The notes beneath the pieces are model-generated. The model was not told the DNA's origin. It made no database searches and saw nothing but the letters and a program-made list of their open reading frames with translations. From the NCBI GenBank assembly GCA_016302965.1, contig JAEDMP010000059.1, forward strand, positions 1-15,177: 15,177 nt of DNA. Reading direction: 5' to 3'. This DNA is from Bacteroidaceae bacterium. Its GTDB lineage: Bacteria > Bacteroidota > Bacteroidia > Bacteroidales > Bacteroidaceae. Shown here piece by piece: positions 6,867-13,933 of the stretch (position 1 is its first letter; the number at the start of each line of letters is the position of its first letter). The translations under genes and the position numbers were made by a program.

Positions 6867-7793
6867 TCATACCCGCTGCTCCGTGTTGTTGAACTTGAGC
6901 ATCCTCTCCGGCACCGCCTTGCGGATATACTCAGCCAGCAACTGCAGCAACTGTTGGCGGATGAAGGAAGTGGTGGTCAGCAATACTACCTGCCGCGTAG
7001 GTATAGGGATGGCAAAGGGTCTGACCAGCTGACGCTGCTCCCCAGTGAGCTGTTCGACGGCCAGTTCCGGGATGAAGGTCATGCCCAGTCCTGCCTCCAC
7101 CATTCTCATGAAGGTTTCGATGCTGCTCAACCGGTAGGTGTCCTTGCTCATGTCCGCAGACTTGAGACTGCAGAACTTCACCAACTGCTCGCGGAAGCAG
7201 TGACCCTCATCGAGCATCCACAGCAGTTGGTTGCCCAGGTCGGCTGTTTTCACGCTCTTCGCCTCGTAGAGCCGGCTCTTTTTCGAAACGTAAGCGAAGA
7301 ACTGCTCATAGAAGAGCGGTGTCTGCACCAGTTTGTCCATGCCGTCCATGCTCACGGCGATGGCGGCATCTATCTCTCCACGCTCCAGTGCCTTGACCAG
7401 TCCGGCGGTCTGCATCTCGGTCACGTGCAGATGCAGATCCGGATAATCCTCCATCATTTGCGGGAAGAAACGGGGCAGCAGATAGGGAGCAATGGTGGGC
7501 AGAATGCCGATACGGAAGGTGCCCGACAGCGATTCCTTGGCCTCGCTCACCATGTCCTTGATGCGGTTGGCACGGTTCACGACCTTCCAGGCCTGTTCCA
7601 CAATCATCTTGCCCATGGCCGTGGGCACCACCTGTTGCGAGGAACGCTCAAAGATTTTCACCCCCAGTTCGTTCTCCAGTTTCTGGATCATCTGGCTCAG
7701 TGTGGGCTGTGTCACGCCACACTCCTCGGCGGCTTTGGCAAAGTGTCGCCAACGGTACACCGCCACGATATATTCCATCTGTTGTAGTGTCAT
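6867..7793 (-). CDS. oxyR: OxyR, LysR-type hydrogen peroxide sensor-activator
   Basis: This transcription factor senses peroxide through a reversible disulphide and activates antioxidant genes. The N-terminal winged helix-turn-helix (about 1-60) has the LysR pattern FAKAAEECGVTQPTLSQMI. The effector domain (about 90-300) carries C199 in DEGHC and C208 in KFC, the same residue numbers as the redox pair of E. coli OxyR, inside a well-conserved segment (LLWMLDEGHCFREQ). Length 308 is usual (E. coli 305). Its stop lies four bases from the stop of the convergent glycosidase gene, and its start faces the queD-like gene across a 255-base region with dyad repeats. Divergent placement suggests it may control that gene and itself, as LysR proteins often do. 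Function is well supported by the cysteine context. Confidence 0.95.
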   Translation of the reverse strand: MTLQQMEYIVAVYRWRHFAKAAEECGVTQPTLSQMIQKLENELGVKIFERSSQQVVPTAMGKMIVEQAWKVVNRANRIKDMVSEAKESLSGTFRIGILPTIAPYLLPRFFPQMMEDYPDLHLHVTEMQTAGLVKALERGEIDAAIAVSMDGMDKLVQTPLFYEQFFAYVSKKSRLYEAKSVKTADLGNQLLWMLDEGHCFREQLVKFCSLKSADMSKDTYRLSSIETFMRMVEAGLGMTFIPELAVEQLTGEQRQLVRPFAIPIPTRQVVLLTTTSFIRQQLLQLLAEYIRKAVPERMLKFNNTEQRV

Positions 7794-7864
7794 AGTCGGA
7801 ATAGTTGTCAGTTTTTTTCTTGAATGCGATTGTACTGAAAAGTATCAGGCTTTGTTTCTAAGGG

Positions 7865-7872
7865 CAAAAATA
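7865..7872 (-). promoter_or_regulatory. Candidate -7 element of oxyR
   Basis: On the minus strand this reads TATTTTTG, matching TAnnTTTG, about 72 bases upstream of the oxyR start. No convincing -33 TTTG was seen about 20 bases further upstream, so the call is weaker than the other two promoters. Confidence 0.45.
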
Positions 7873-7925
7873 CATAAAAATTCCCAATGCATCATCCTTT
7901 TCGACCTGTTTTTTTGATGCAGTAT

Positions 7926-7949
7926 TGATAAAATCTATCATCTGATAGA
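7926..7949. promoter_or_regulatory. Alternating TGATA/TATCA dyads, candidate LysR/OxyR operator
   Basis: TGATA (7926-7930), TATCA (7936-7940) and TGATA (7943-7947) alternate in orientation. The second and third sit inside a perfect 7-base-arm inverted repeat (7934-7940 with 7943-7949). CTAT and ATAG cores 6 bases apart recall the ATAG-N7-CTAT pattern of OxyR sites, although the spacing is off by one. The site lies just upstream of the -33 element of the queD-like gene (7959), a normal activator position. Binding by the adjacent OxyR is inference. Confidence 0.45.
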
Positions 7950-7958
7950 AAGAACCTG

Positions 7959-7990
7959 TTTGCTTTGAATGTTGATTATGCCTATCTTTG
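7959..7990 (+). promoter_or_regulatory. Bacteroidetes-type promoter of the queD-like gene
   Basis: TTTG at 7959-7962 and TATCTTTG at 7983-7990 match the -33 and TAnnTTTG -7 elements with a 20-base spacer. The start codon is at 8049 after an A/T-rich leader. Confidence 0.75.
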
Positions 7991-8048
7991 CACCAGAAAA
8001 CAAGAGAACCATTCAGTTTAGTATGAACCTTTTAAATAAGTAACGATT

Positions 8049-8612
8049 ATGAGAAGTATCACAACATTCGACCTGCAGTATGCACACAGATTCTATGGAT
8101 TCCAGGGCGAGGCCCAGTATCTCCACGGCCATACCGGCGTTCTCACCATTGAGGTGGAAGACTCTGTCAACGAAGGTGTCAACATGGTTTATCCCTGCAA
8201 CGAGATTCAGAAGGTGGCATGGGATGTGCTCAAGAATTTCGACCACGCGCTGATTCTCCGCGAAGACGACCCGCTGCTGCCCGCCATCCTCGATGTATAT
8301 GAGAAACAGGGCATCAAGAACGGCCATCCCCAGAACAAGATGAAGGGTGAAGCCTTCAAGACCGAACTGGCCACCGCCTATCCCGATGCCCGTCTCGTGG
8401 TGACCAAGGAGACGATGACCGTCGAGGGCATGATCAAGATTGTCTATGACTTGCTCAAGGACAAACTCAACATTGCCAAACTCACCTTCACCAGTGGCGT
8501 GAATGCCGCCAGCGCCGAGTTCGACTCCCGCAAGCAGATTGACCGCTGCCCCCTCTGCGGCATCTCGCTCGATGAGAACGGGGTTTGCCCCAAGTGCGGA
8601 TACCGCAAGTAA
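8049..8612 (+). CDS. QueD/PTPS-family protein lacking the catalytic Cys, with zinc-ribbon tail
   Basis: It belongs to the 6-pyruvoyl-tetrahydropterin synthase/6-carboxytetrahydropterin synthase family. The three zinc-ligand histidines are present: H13 in YAHRF, and H26 and H28 in LHGHTG. The DH pair (D65-H66) and KET (120-122) also match family positions. However, the cysteine that lies four residues before the LHGH histidine in E. coli and B. subtilis QueD is Ala22, and the usual DF motif after the first long strand reads PC (49-50). After the fold ends (about 160), a CPLC...CPKCG zinc ribbon (C167, C170, C180, C183) is added, making 187 residues against about 120 in QueD. Possible roles are a queuosine-pathway enzyme with altered chemistry or a different pterin-related function. 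No queC, queE or folE is nearby. It is a single-gene transcript divergent from oxyR and ends at the strong hairpin downstream. Confidence 0.85.
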   Translation: MRSITTFDLQYAHRFYGFQGEAQYLHGHTGVLTIEVEDSVNEGVNMVYPCNEIQKVAWDVLKNFDHALILREDDPLLPAILDVYEKQGIKNGHPQNKMKGEAFKTELATAYPDARLVVTKETMTVEGMIKIVYDLLKDKLNIAKLTFTSGVNAASAEFDSRKQIDRCPLCGISLDENGVCPKCGYRK

Positions 8613-8633
8613 CAAAAAAAGTAAAAACTGAAA

Positions 8634-8668
8634 AAAGCCGGGGTATGCGAAGTGCATGCCCCGGCTTT
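8634..8668. terminator. Strong bidirectional terminator between queD-like gene and argF'
   Basis: Arms 8634-8648 and 8654-8668 form a 15-bp stem (core AAAGCCGGGG) with a single G-U pair and a 5-base loop. An A-run precedes it and a T-rich stretch follows, so it can serve both converging transcripts. The queD-like stop is 21 bases to the left and the argF' stop 17 bases to the right. Confidence 0.93.
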
Positions 8669-8685
8669 CTTTGGGTCTTATGACA

Positions 8686-9666
8686 TCACGACAGGCTCTC
8701 CAGCATCCGCTTGATGACAACGGTGGCTGAAATCTCGCGGTTGGCAGCCTCGGGGATGACGAGCGAGTTGGGACTCTCGATGACATCGTCGGTGACGATG
8801 AGGCCGCGGCGAACAGGCAGACAGTGCATGAACTTGCCGTTGTTGGTCACGGCCATGTGGGCGGCATCGATGGTCCACGACATATCCTTGCTGAGAATCT
8901 TGCCGTAGTCTGCGGGACGGGTCACACCGGGACAGCTCCAGTTCTTGGCGTAGACGAAGTCGGCACCTTCGAGGGCCTTCATCTGGTCATACTCCACGCG
9001 GGCGTTGCCCACAAACAGCGGGTCGAGTTCATAGCCCTCGGGATGGGTTACCACGAGGTCGACGTCAGCGGCATTCATCCACTCGGCAAACGAGTTGGGA
9101 ACAGCCTGAGGCAGGGCACGGCAGTGGGGAGCCCAACTCAGCACCACCTTCGGACGATGGCCATCCTTGCCCCAGTCGGGCGTATGTTCGCTGATGGTGA
9201 TCAGGTCGGCAAAGGCCTGCAGCGGATGGACGGTGGCCGACTCCATGGCGAAGACAGGGCGCCCGCTGTATTTCACAAACTGGTTGATGACGGTCTCGGC
9301 ATAGTCGTAGTCGCGGTCGGACAGACCGGCAAAGGAGCGTACACCGATAAGGTCGCAATAGCAGCCCATCACGGGAATGGCCTCCAGAAGATGCTCACTC
9401 TTGTCGCCGTCCATGATGACACCGCGCTCGGTCTCGAGTTTCCAAGCCCCGGCATTCACGTCGAGCACGATGACATTCATGCCCAGGTTCATGGCTGCCT
9501 TCTGGGTGGAGAGGCGGGTGCGGAGCGAGTTGTTGAAGAATACCATCATGAGGGTCTTGTTCTTGCCCAGGTGCTGGTATTTGAAACGGTCGTTCTTGAT
9601 TTCCTGTGCCTCGGCAAGTGCCTGTTTGAGACTGCCGAGGTCTTTTGCATACTGAAATGTTTTCAT
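8686..9666 (-). CDS. argF': Acylornithine carbamoyltransferase (ArgF' type)
   Basis: It transfers the carbamoyl group of carbamoyl phosphate to an N-acylated ornithine in arginine synthesis. The 326-residue protein closely resembles the Bacteroides fragilis ArgF' family, which uses N-succinylornithine. Carbamoyl-phosphate site SLRTR is at 47-51, HPLQ at 147-150 and HCLPVRR at 281-287. Long family blocks such as GAWKLETERGVIMDGDK (73-89) are intact. Residue 90, which from memory is Pro in the succinylornithine enzyme and Glu in the Xanthomonas acetylornithine enzyme, is Ser here, so acyl specificity is uncertain. Residue 146 is Val where I recall Arg in B. fragilis. It is the last gene of the operon, six bases after proA, and ends 17 bases before the shared terminator. 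The start at 9666 gives the family's usual MKxF beginning. Confidence 0.93.
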   Translation of the reverse strand: MKTFQYAKDLGSLKQALAEAQEIKNDRFKYQHLGKNKTLMMVFFNNSLRTRLSTQKAAMNLGMNVIVLDVNAGAWKLETERGVIMDGDKSEHLLEAIPVMGCYCDLIGVRSFAGLSDRDYDYAETVINQFVKYSGRPVFAMESATVHPLQAFADLITISEHTPDWGKDGHRPKVVLSWAPHCRALPQAVPNSFAEWMNAADVDLVVTHPEGYELDPLFVGNARVEYDQMKALEGADFVYAKNWSCPGVTRPADYGKILSKDMSWTIDAAHMAVTNNGKFMHCLPVRRGLIVTDDVIESPNSLVIPEAANREISATVVIKRMLESLS

Positions 9667-9672
9667 GTCTTT

Positions 9673-10851
9673 TTATTCTCTAATTTGTCCTTCCCCTTCG
9701 ATAAGCCACTTGTAGGTGGTGATTTCCTCCAGTCCCATCGGCCCCCGAGGTCCCAGTTTCTGGGTACTGATGCCGATTTCTGCACCCAGTCCGAACTGGG
9801 CTCCGTCGGTAAAGCTGGTGGGGGCATTCCAATAGACACAGGCGGCATCCACCTGCTGCTGGAAACGGCGGGCATGGTCGGCATGGTCGGTGATGATACT
9901 TTCGCTGTGGCCAGAGCCGTAGCGGGCGATATGGGCGATGGCCTCGTCGAGTGAGTCGACCACTTTGACGGCCATCTTATAGTCCATGAACTCAATGCCG
10001 CAGGCTTCTTCGCCGAGAATCTCCACACCCTTGGCTACAGTTGGCGCCAGCAACTGCTCCAGGTCGCCGAGACGGGAGCGGTGGATGAGCAGGCAGTCGA
10101 GGGCATTGCAGACACTCACGCGCCTGGTCTTGGCGTTGAGGATGATGCGCTGTCCCATCTCCAGGTTGCCGTATTCGTCGAAATAAGTGTGTACCACGCC
10201 GGCGCCCGTCTCGATGACCGGCACTTTGGCATGGTCGCGCACGAAGTCGATGAGTTTGCGGCCTCCGCGCGGAATGCACACGTCGATATATCCCACTGCC
10301 TCGAGCATGGCTGCCGTGGCTTCGTGGGTGGCTGGCAGCAGGGCCACCACATCGGTGGTTACCCCATAGCGGGCGAGCACCTCGTGGATGAGTGCCACTC
10401 CTGCCCGGTTGCTTTCGTCGGCATCCTTGCCCCCCTTGAGTACACAGGCGTTGCCGCTCTTGAAGCAGAGCGAGAACACGTCGAAGGTGACATTGGGCCG
10501 GGCCTCATAGACCATGCCGATAACCCCAAAGGGTACGCTCACACGGCTGAGGCGCAGACCGTTGGGCAGCGTGCGCTGCATGAGTACCCGTCCGAGGGGA
10601 GAGGGAAGGGCAGCCACATGGCGCATGTCGGAGGCGATGGCCTCGAGCCGGGCATCGGTGAGCATCAGTCGGTCGTAGAGTGGATTGGAGGGGTCCATCC
10701 TTTCCAGATCGGCAGCATTGGCGGCCAGCAGCCGTTCCTTTTGTGCCACGATTGTATCGGCCACCGCTATCAACACCTCGTTGCGCTGCTCGTCGGAGAG
10801 GGTGGCCAGCGTCCGGCTGGCGGCCTTGGTATTTTCGAATATCTGTTTCAT
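9673..10851 (-). CDS. proA: Glutamate-5-semialdehyde dehydrogenase (gamma-glutamyl phosphate reductase)
   Basis: The second enzyme of proline synthesis reduces gamma-glutamyl phosphate with NADPH to glutamate semialdehyde. The 392-residue protein has the aldehyde-dehydrogenase superfamily fold. PFGVIGMVYEARPNVTFD (107-124) and LKGGKDADESN (138-148) match the cofactor-binding region. The catalytic cysteine is C248 in KTRRVSVCNALDCLL, and the C-terminal block TQKLGPRGPMGLEEITTYKW is typical of ProA. It is slightly shorter than E. coli ProA (417). It lies 23 bases after proB, which makes its unstable substrate, and six bases before argF', so translation of the three is probably linked. Confidence 0.96.
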   Translation of the reverse strand: MKQIFENTKAASRTLATLSDEQRNEVLIAVADTIVAQKERLLAANAADLERMDPSNPLYDRLMLTDARLEAIASDMRHVAALPSPLGRVLMQRTLPNGLRLSRVSVPFGVIGMVYEARPNVTFDVFSLCFKSGNACVLKGGKDADESNRAGVALIHEVLARYGVTTDVVALLPATHEATAAMLEAVGYIDVCIPRGGRKLIDFVRDHAKVPVIETGAGVVHTYFDEYGNLEMGQRIILNAKTRRVSVCNALDCLLIHRSRLGDLEQLLAPTVAKGVEILGEEACGIEFMDYKMAVKVVDSLDEAIAHIARYGSGHSESIITDHADHARRFQQQVDAACVYWNAPTSFTDGAQFGLGAEIGISTQKLGPRGPMGLEEITTYKWLIEGEGQIRE

Positions 10852-10874
10852 GATGGTTATTACATGATGCTTGG

Positions 10875-11648
10875 TTATGGATTTGTGATGGCAGAGAAGA
10901 TGGTGTGGGGAATCGTGTCAGGACGGGTAATCAGGTCGATGAGCACCTGCTCCCTACTTCCATTGGCGATGATGACCTGGATGCCGGCCTCCTGTACACG
11001 CGTGGCGGTGGTATATTTCGACACCATACCGCCGCGTCCGGCAGAACTCTTCGTGGTCTGGATATACTCGCTGAGGTCACGGCCGGGAGCCACTTCGGGG
11101 ATGATGCGCGACTGCGGGTCGGCGGGGTTGCCGTCATAGATACCGTCGATATTGCTCAGCAGGATGAGCATGTCCGCCCCCATCATACGGGCGATGAGGC
11201 CACTGAGTTCGTCATTGTCGGTAAACATCAGTTCGGTTACGCTCACCGTGTCGTTCTCGTTGACGATGGGGATGACATCGTTTTCGAGCATCACCCTCAT
11301 GCAGGCTTGCTGGTTGTCGTATTGCTCTCCGGGCTCGAAGTTCTCCTTCATGGTGAGAATCTGTCCCATGTGCATCCCATGCTCGCGGAAGAGGTCGTAG
11401 TAGAGGCCTATCAGTTTCACCTGTCCGAGGGCGGAGAAAAGTTGGCGCTGCTCCACGGTATCCAGGTCATGGTTCACCTGCAGTTCGCGCCGTCCGCAGG
11501 CTACGGCTCCCGATGACACGAGGATGAGCTCGTGCCCCTGCTGCTTGAGCCAGGCTATCTGGTCGACGATGGCCGACACACGGGTGATGTTGAGATGGCC
11601 GTCGGGACGTGTGAGCACATTGCTACCCACCTTGATGACGATTCTCAT
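10875..11648 (-). CDS. proB: Glutamate 5-kinase, kinase-only form without PUA domain
   Basis: The first enzyme of proline synthesis phosphorylates glutamate. The amino-acid-kinase domain fills all 257 residues: K6 in VIKVGSN, SSGAVACG (45-52), IVNENDTVSV (128-137), FTDNDELSG (142-150), LSNIDGIYDGNP (164-175) and AGRGGMVSK (203-211). The E. coli enzyme (367 residues) has a further C-terminal PUA domain that is absent here, so feedback control and oligomer form may differ. The start ATG overlaps the TGA of the upstream acyl-CoA synthetase gene as ATGA (11645-11648), indicating translational coupling. proA follows after 23 bases. Confidence 0.96.
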   Translation of the reverse strand: MRIVIKVGSNVLTRPDGHLNITRVSAIVDQIAWLKQQGHELILVSSGAVACGRRELQVNHDLDTVEQRQLFSALGQVKLIGLYYDLFREHGMHMGQILTMKENFEPGEQYDNQQACMRVMLENDVIPIVNENDTVSVTELMFTDNDELSGLIARMMGADMLILLSNIDGIYDGNPADPQSRIIPEVAPGRDLSEYIQTTKSSAGRGGMVSKYTTATRVQEAGIQVIIANGSREQVLIDLITRPDTIPHTIFSAITNP

Positions 11649-13306
11649 TTGCGCTGGTCTTTTTCGCGTATCTCCACCCGTCGGATTTTGCCGCTGATGG
11701 TCTTCGGTAACTCGTCGACGAACTCGATGATACGGGGATATTTATACGGGGCGGTGACGTGCTTCACATGGTTCTGCAGTTCCTTGATGAGTGCATCGCC
11801 AGCCTTTTCTTTCCAGTCCTTGTGGAGCACTACCGTGGCCTTGACCACCATGCCGCGAATCTCGTCGGGCACACCGGTGATGGCACACTCCACTACGGCG
11901 GGATGGGTCATGAGCGCACTCTCCACCTCGAAGGGGCCGATGCGGTAGCCGCTCGACTTGATGACATCGTCGATACGTCCCTCAAACCAGTAGTAGCCGT
12001 CTTCGTCGCGCCAGGCCACGTCGCCGGTATGGTAGAGTCCGTCATGCCAAACCTTGGCCGTGAGTTCCTCGTCGCGGTAGTAGTATTTGAACAGGCCGAG
12101 CGGCAACCGTCCCTCCTCGGCACGGATGACAATCTCGCCCTTCTCACCATCTTCACACGAGGTGCCATCGGGCTTGATGAGGTCAATCTCGTATTGCGGA
12201 TTGGGCAGTCCCATCGATCCCGGTTTGGGAGTGGTCCAGGGCATGGTACCGAGGGTCATGGTGGTTTCGGTCTGTCCGAAGCCCTCCATCAGTGAGATGC
12301 CCGTGAGCTCCTTGAAGCGGTCGAACACTGCGGGGTTGAGTGCCTCACCGGCCGTGCAGCAGTAGCGCAGCGACGAGAGGTCGTAGTGGGAGAAATCCTC
12401 GTGGATGAGGAAGCGGTAGACCGTGGGGGGTGCACAGAAGGAGGTGATGCGGTAGCGCTCTATCTGGCGCAGAATCTTGTCGGCGGTGAACTTCTCGTGG
12501 TCGAACACAAAAACGGCGGCACCGGCAAACCACTGTCCGTACATCTTGCCCCATACGGCCTTGCCCCATCCCGTGTCGGCCACGGTGAGATGGATGCTGT
12601 CTTCGGCCAGATTGTGCCAGAAGACACCCGTGGTGAGATGGCCCAGTGCATAGAGGAAACTGTGGGCCACCATCTTCGGCTCGCCGCTGGTGCCGCTGGT
12701 GAAATACATGAGCATCGTGTCGTCGTTGTCGTTGGGCACAGATGGACGGACGAAGGCGGGAGCCTGGTTCCACTCCTCATGCCAGTTGTGGAAGCCTTCG
12801 GCCTGTTTGGGGCCGATGCTCACCAGGGTCTTGAGTGTGGGGCTCTCGGCCCGTGAGCCTGCCACCTGCTGCATGATATACTCTTCGCCGGCGCAGATGA
12901 TGGCCTTGATGCTGGCGCGGTTGTTGCGGTAGACGATGTCGTGGGTGGTGAGCATGTGGGTGGCAGGGATGGCCACGGCCCCTATTTTGTGCAGGGCAAG
13001 CATGGCTATCCAGAACTCATAGCGGCGCTTGAGGATGAGCATCACCATGTCGCCACGGCCGATGCCGAGCTGCTGGAAATAGGAGGCGGCACGGTTGCTC
13101 TGCTCGCGGAGGTCGGCAAAGGAGAAGCGGATGCATTCACCCTCGTCATTGGTCCAGAGCAGGGCCAGCTTGTCGGGCTGTTCCTCGGCCCATCGGTCCA
13201 TCACATCGTAGGCGAAGTTGAAGTGGTCGGGCACGATAAATTCCAGATGCTCGATATAGTCTTCCTGCGAGGTGAAGGAGGTCTGTTTCAGAAATCTTTC
13301 AATCAT
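11645..13306 (-). CDS. Acyl-CoA synthetase (AMP-forming, medium-chain/MACS-like)
   Basis: It activates a carboxylic acid to its acyl-CoA via an acyl-adenylate. The ANL-superfamily motifs are in order: P-loop YFTSGTSGEPKM (201-212), EGFGQTETT (341-349), YHTGD (425-429), GRIDDVIKSSGYRIGPFEVE (443-462), and catalytic lysine K540 in LPKTISGK. The segment TVADTGWGKAVWGKMYGQWF (241-260) is typical of medium-chain or aryl acyl-CoA synthetases, not of acetyl-CoA synthetase. The substrate is not readable from sequence. It lies 29 bases downstream of an XRE-cupin regulator and overlaps proB by four bases, inside a proline/arginine operon. Length 553 is normal for the family. The regulator probably controls it or senses a related metabolite, which is inference. 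Confidence 0.93.
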   Translation of the reverse strand: MIERFLKQTSFTSQEDYIEHLEFIVPDHFNFAYDVMDRWAEEQPDKLALLWTNDEGECIRFSFADLREQSNRAASYFQQLGIGRGDMVMLILKRRYEFWIAMLALHKIGAVAIPATHMLTTHDIVYRNNRASIKAIICAGEEYIMQQVAGSRAESPTLKTLVSIGPKQAEGFHNWHEEWNQAPAFVRPSVPNDNDDTMLMYFTSGTSGEPKMVAHSFLYALGHLTTGVFWHNLAEDSIHLTVADTGWGKAVWGKMYGQWFAGAAVFVFDHEKFTADKILRQIERYRITSFCAPPTVYRFLIHEDFSHYDLSSLRYCCTAGEALNPAVFDRFKELTGISLMEGFGQTETTMTLGTMPWTTPKPGSMGLPNPQYEIDLIKPDGTSCEDGEKGEIVIRAEEGRLPLGLFKYYYRDEELTAKVWHDGLYHTGDVAWRDEDGYYWFEGRIDDVIKSSGYRIGPFEVESALMTHPAVVECAITGVPDEIRGMVVKATVVLHKDWKEKAGDALIKELQNHVKHVTAPYKYPRIIEFVDELPKTISGKIRRVEIREKDQRK

Positions 13307-13335
13307 AAAAGGCGGTTGTAATGGATGCTGATGGT

Positions 13336-13893
13336 TTAGAAGATGATGGCGAGAAACTTCACGGGTTGTCCGTTGAGTGCGCGCATGCAGTGGGGCTGGG
13401 TGGCATCGAAATAGATGCTGTCGCCCTCGTTGAGCACGAGCACCTTCTTGCCGATGGTGAGTTCGAGGCAGCCCTCGGTCACCATGTCAAACTCCTGTCC
13501 CTGGTGGGCGTTCTTGTGCAGTGGCTGGTCCTCGGGTTTGGGCTCGACGGTCACCATGAAGGGGTCGGCCTTGCGGGCACGGAAACCGCTGGCAAGGCTC
13601 TGGTAGGCGTACTCCTTGCGGCGCTCCACGCTCATGCCCTGACCCTTGCGGGTGAGGAAATAGAGCCGGTTGTGGGGCTCCTCGCCAAAGAGGAGTACAT
13701 CGAGGGCAATGCCATACTGCTTGGATATTTTCTGCAGGTTGCTGATGGAGAGTTCTCCCTCGCCCTCTTCCATCTTCAGATAGGTTTCGGTGTTGATGCC
13801 GCACAGGTCTGCCACTTCTTCGGCGGGGATGTCGAGCACGTCGCGCAGTCCCTTGAGGCGCTGTCCTATCTGTTCGATTGCGTCATTCATCAT
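13336..13893 (-). CDS. XRE-family regulator with C-terminal cupin domain
   Basis: This 185-residue DNA-binding protein has a lambda-repressor-type helix-turn-helix (about 8-66, with IPAEEVADLCGINTETYLKME) and a cupin beta-barrel (about 108-185). Cupin motif 1 includes H130 and E134 (AHQGQEF), and motif 2 has GDSIYFDATQPH (157-168), so a metal or small-ligand site is plausible. HTH-cupin regulators usually sense a small molecule. The gene lies 40 bases after proC and 29 before the acyl-CoA synthetase gene, which makes the ligase or the whole operon its likely target. The start could be either of two adjacent ATGs (13893 or 13890). Confidence 0.92.
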   Translation of the reverse strand: MMNDAIEQIGQRLKGLRDVLDIPAEEVADLCGINTETYLKMEEGEGELSISNLQKISKQYGIALDVLLFGEEPHNRLYFLTRKGQGMSVERRKEYAYQSLASGFRARKADPFMVTVEPKPEDQPLHKNAHQGQEFDMVTEGCLELTIGKKVLVLNEGDSIYFDATQPHCMRALNGQPVKFLAIIF

Positions 13894-13933
13894 GTTGGAA
13901 TAGAATATTGGAGTGAATAAGGATGGTGATTGA

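Noticed and set aside
8824..9954. A 376-codon plus-strand frame opposite argF' and proA
   Set aside because: It spans two well-identified genes, is low in recognisable motifs, and is a composition artefact of the opposite strand.
10081..11516. Long plus-strand frames opposite proA and proB
   Set aside because: They are shadows of strongly supported proA and proB, with His/Gly/Val-rich translations and no upstream promoter.
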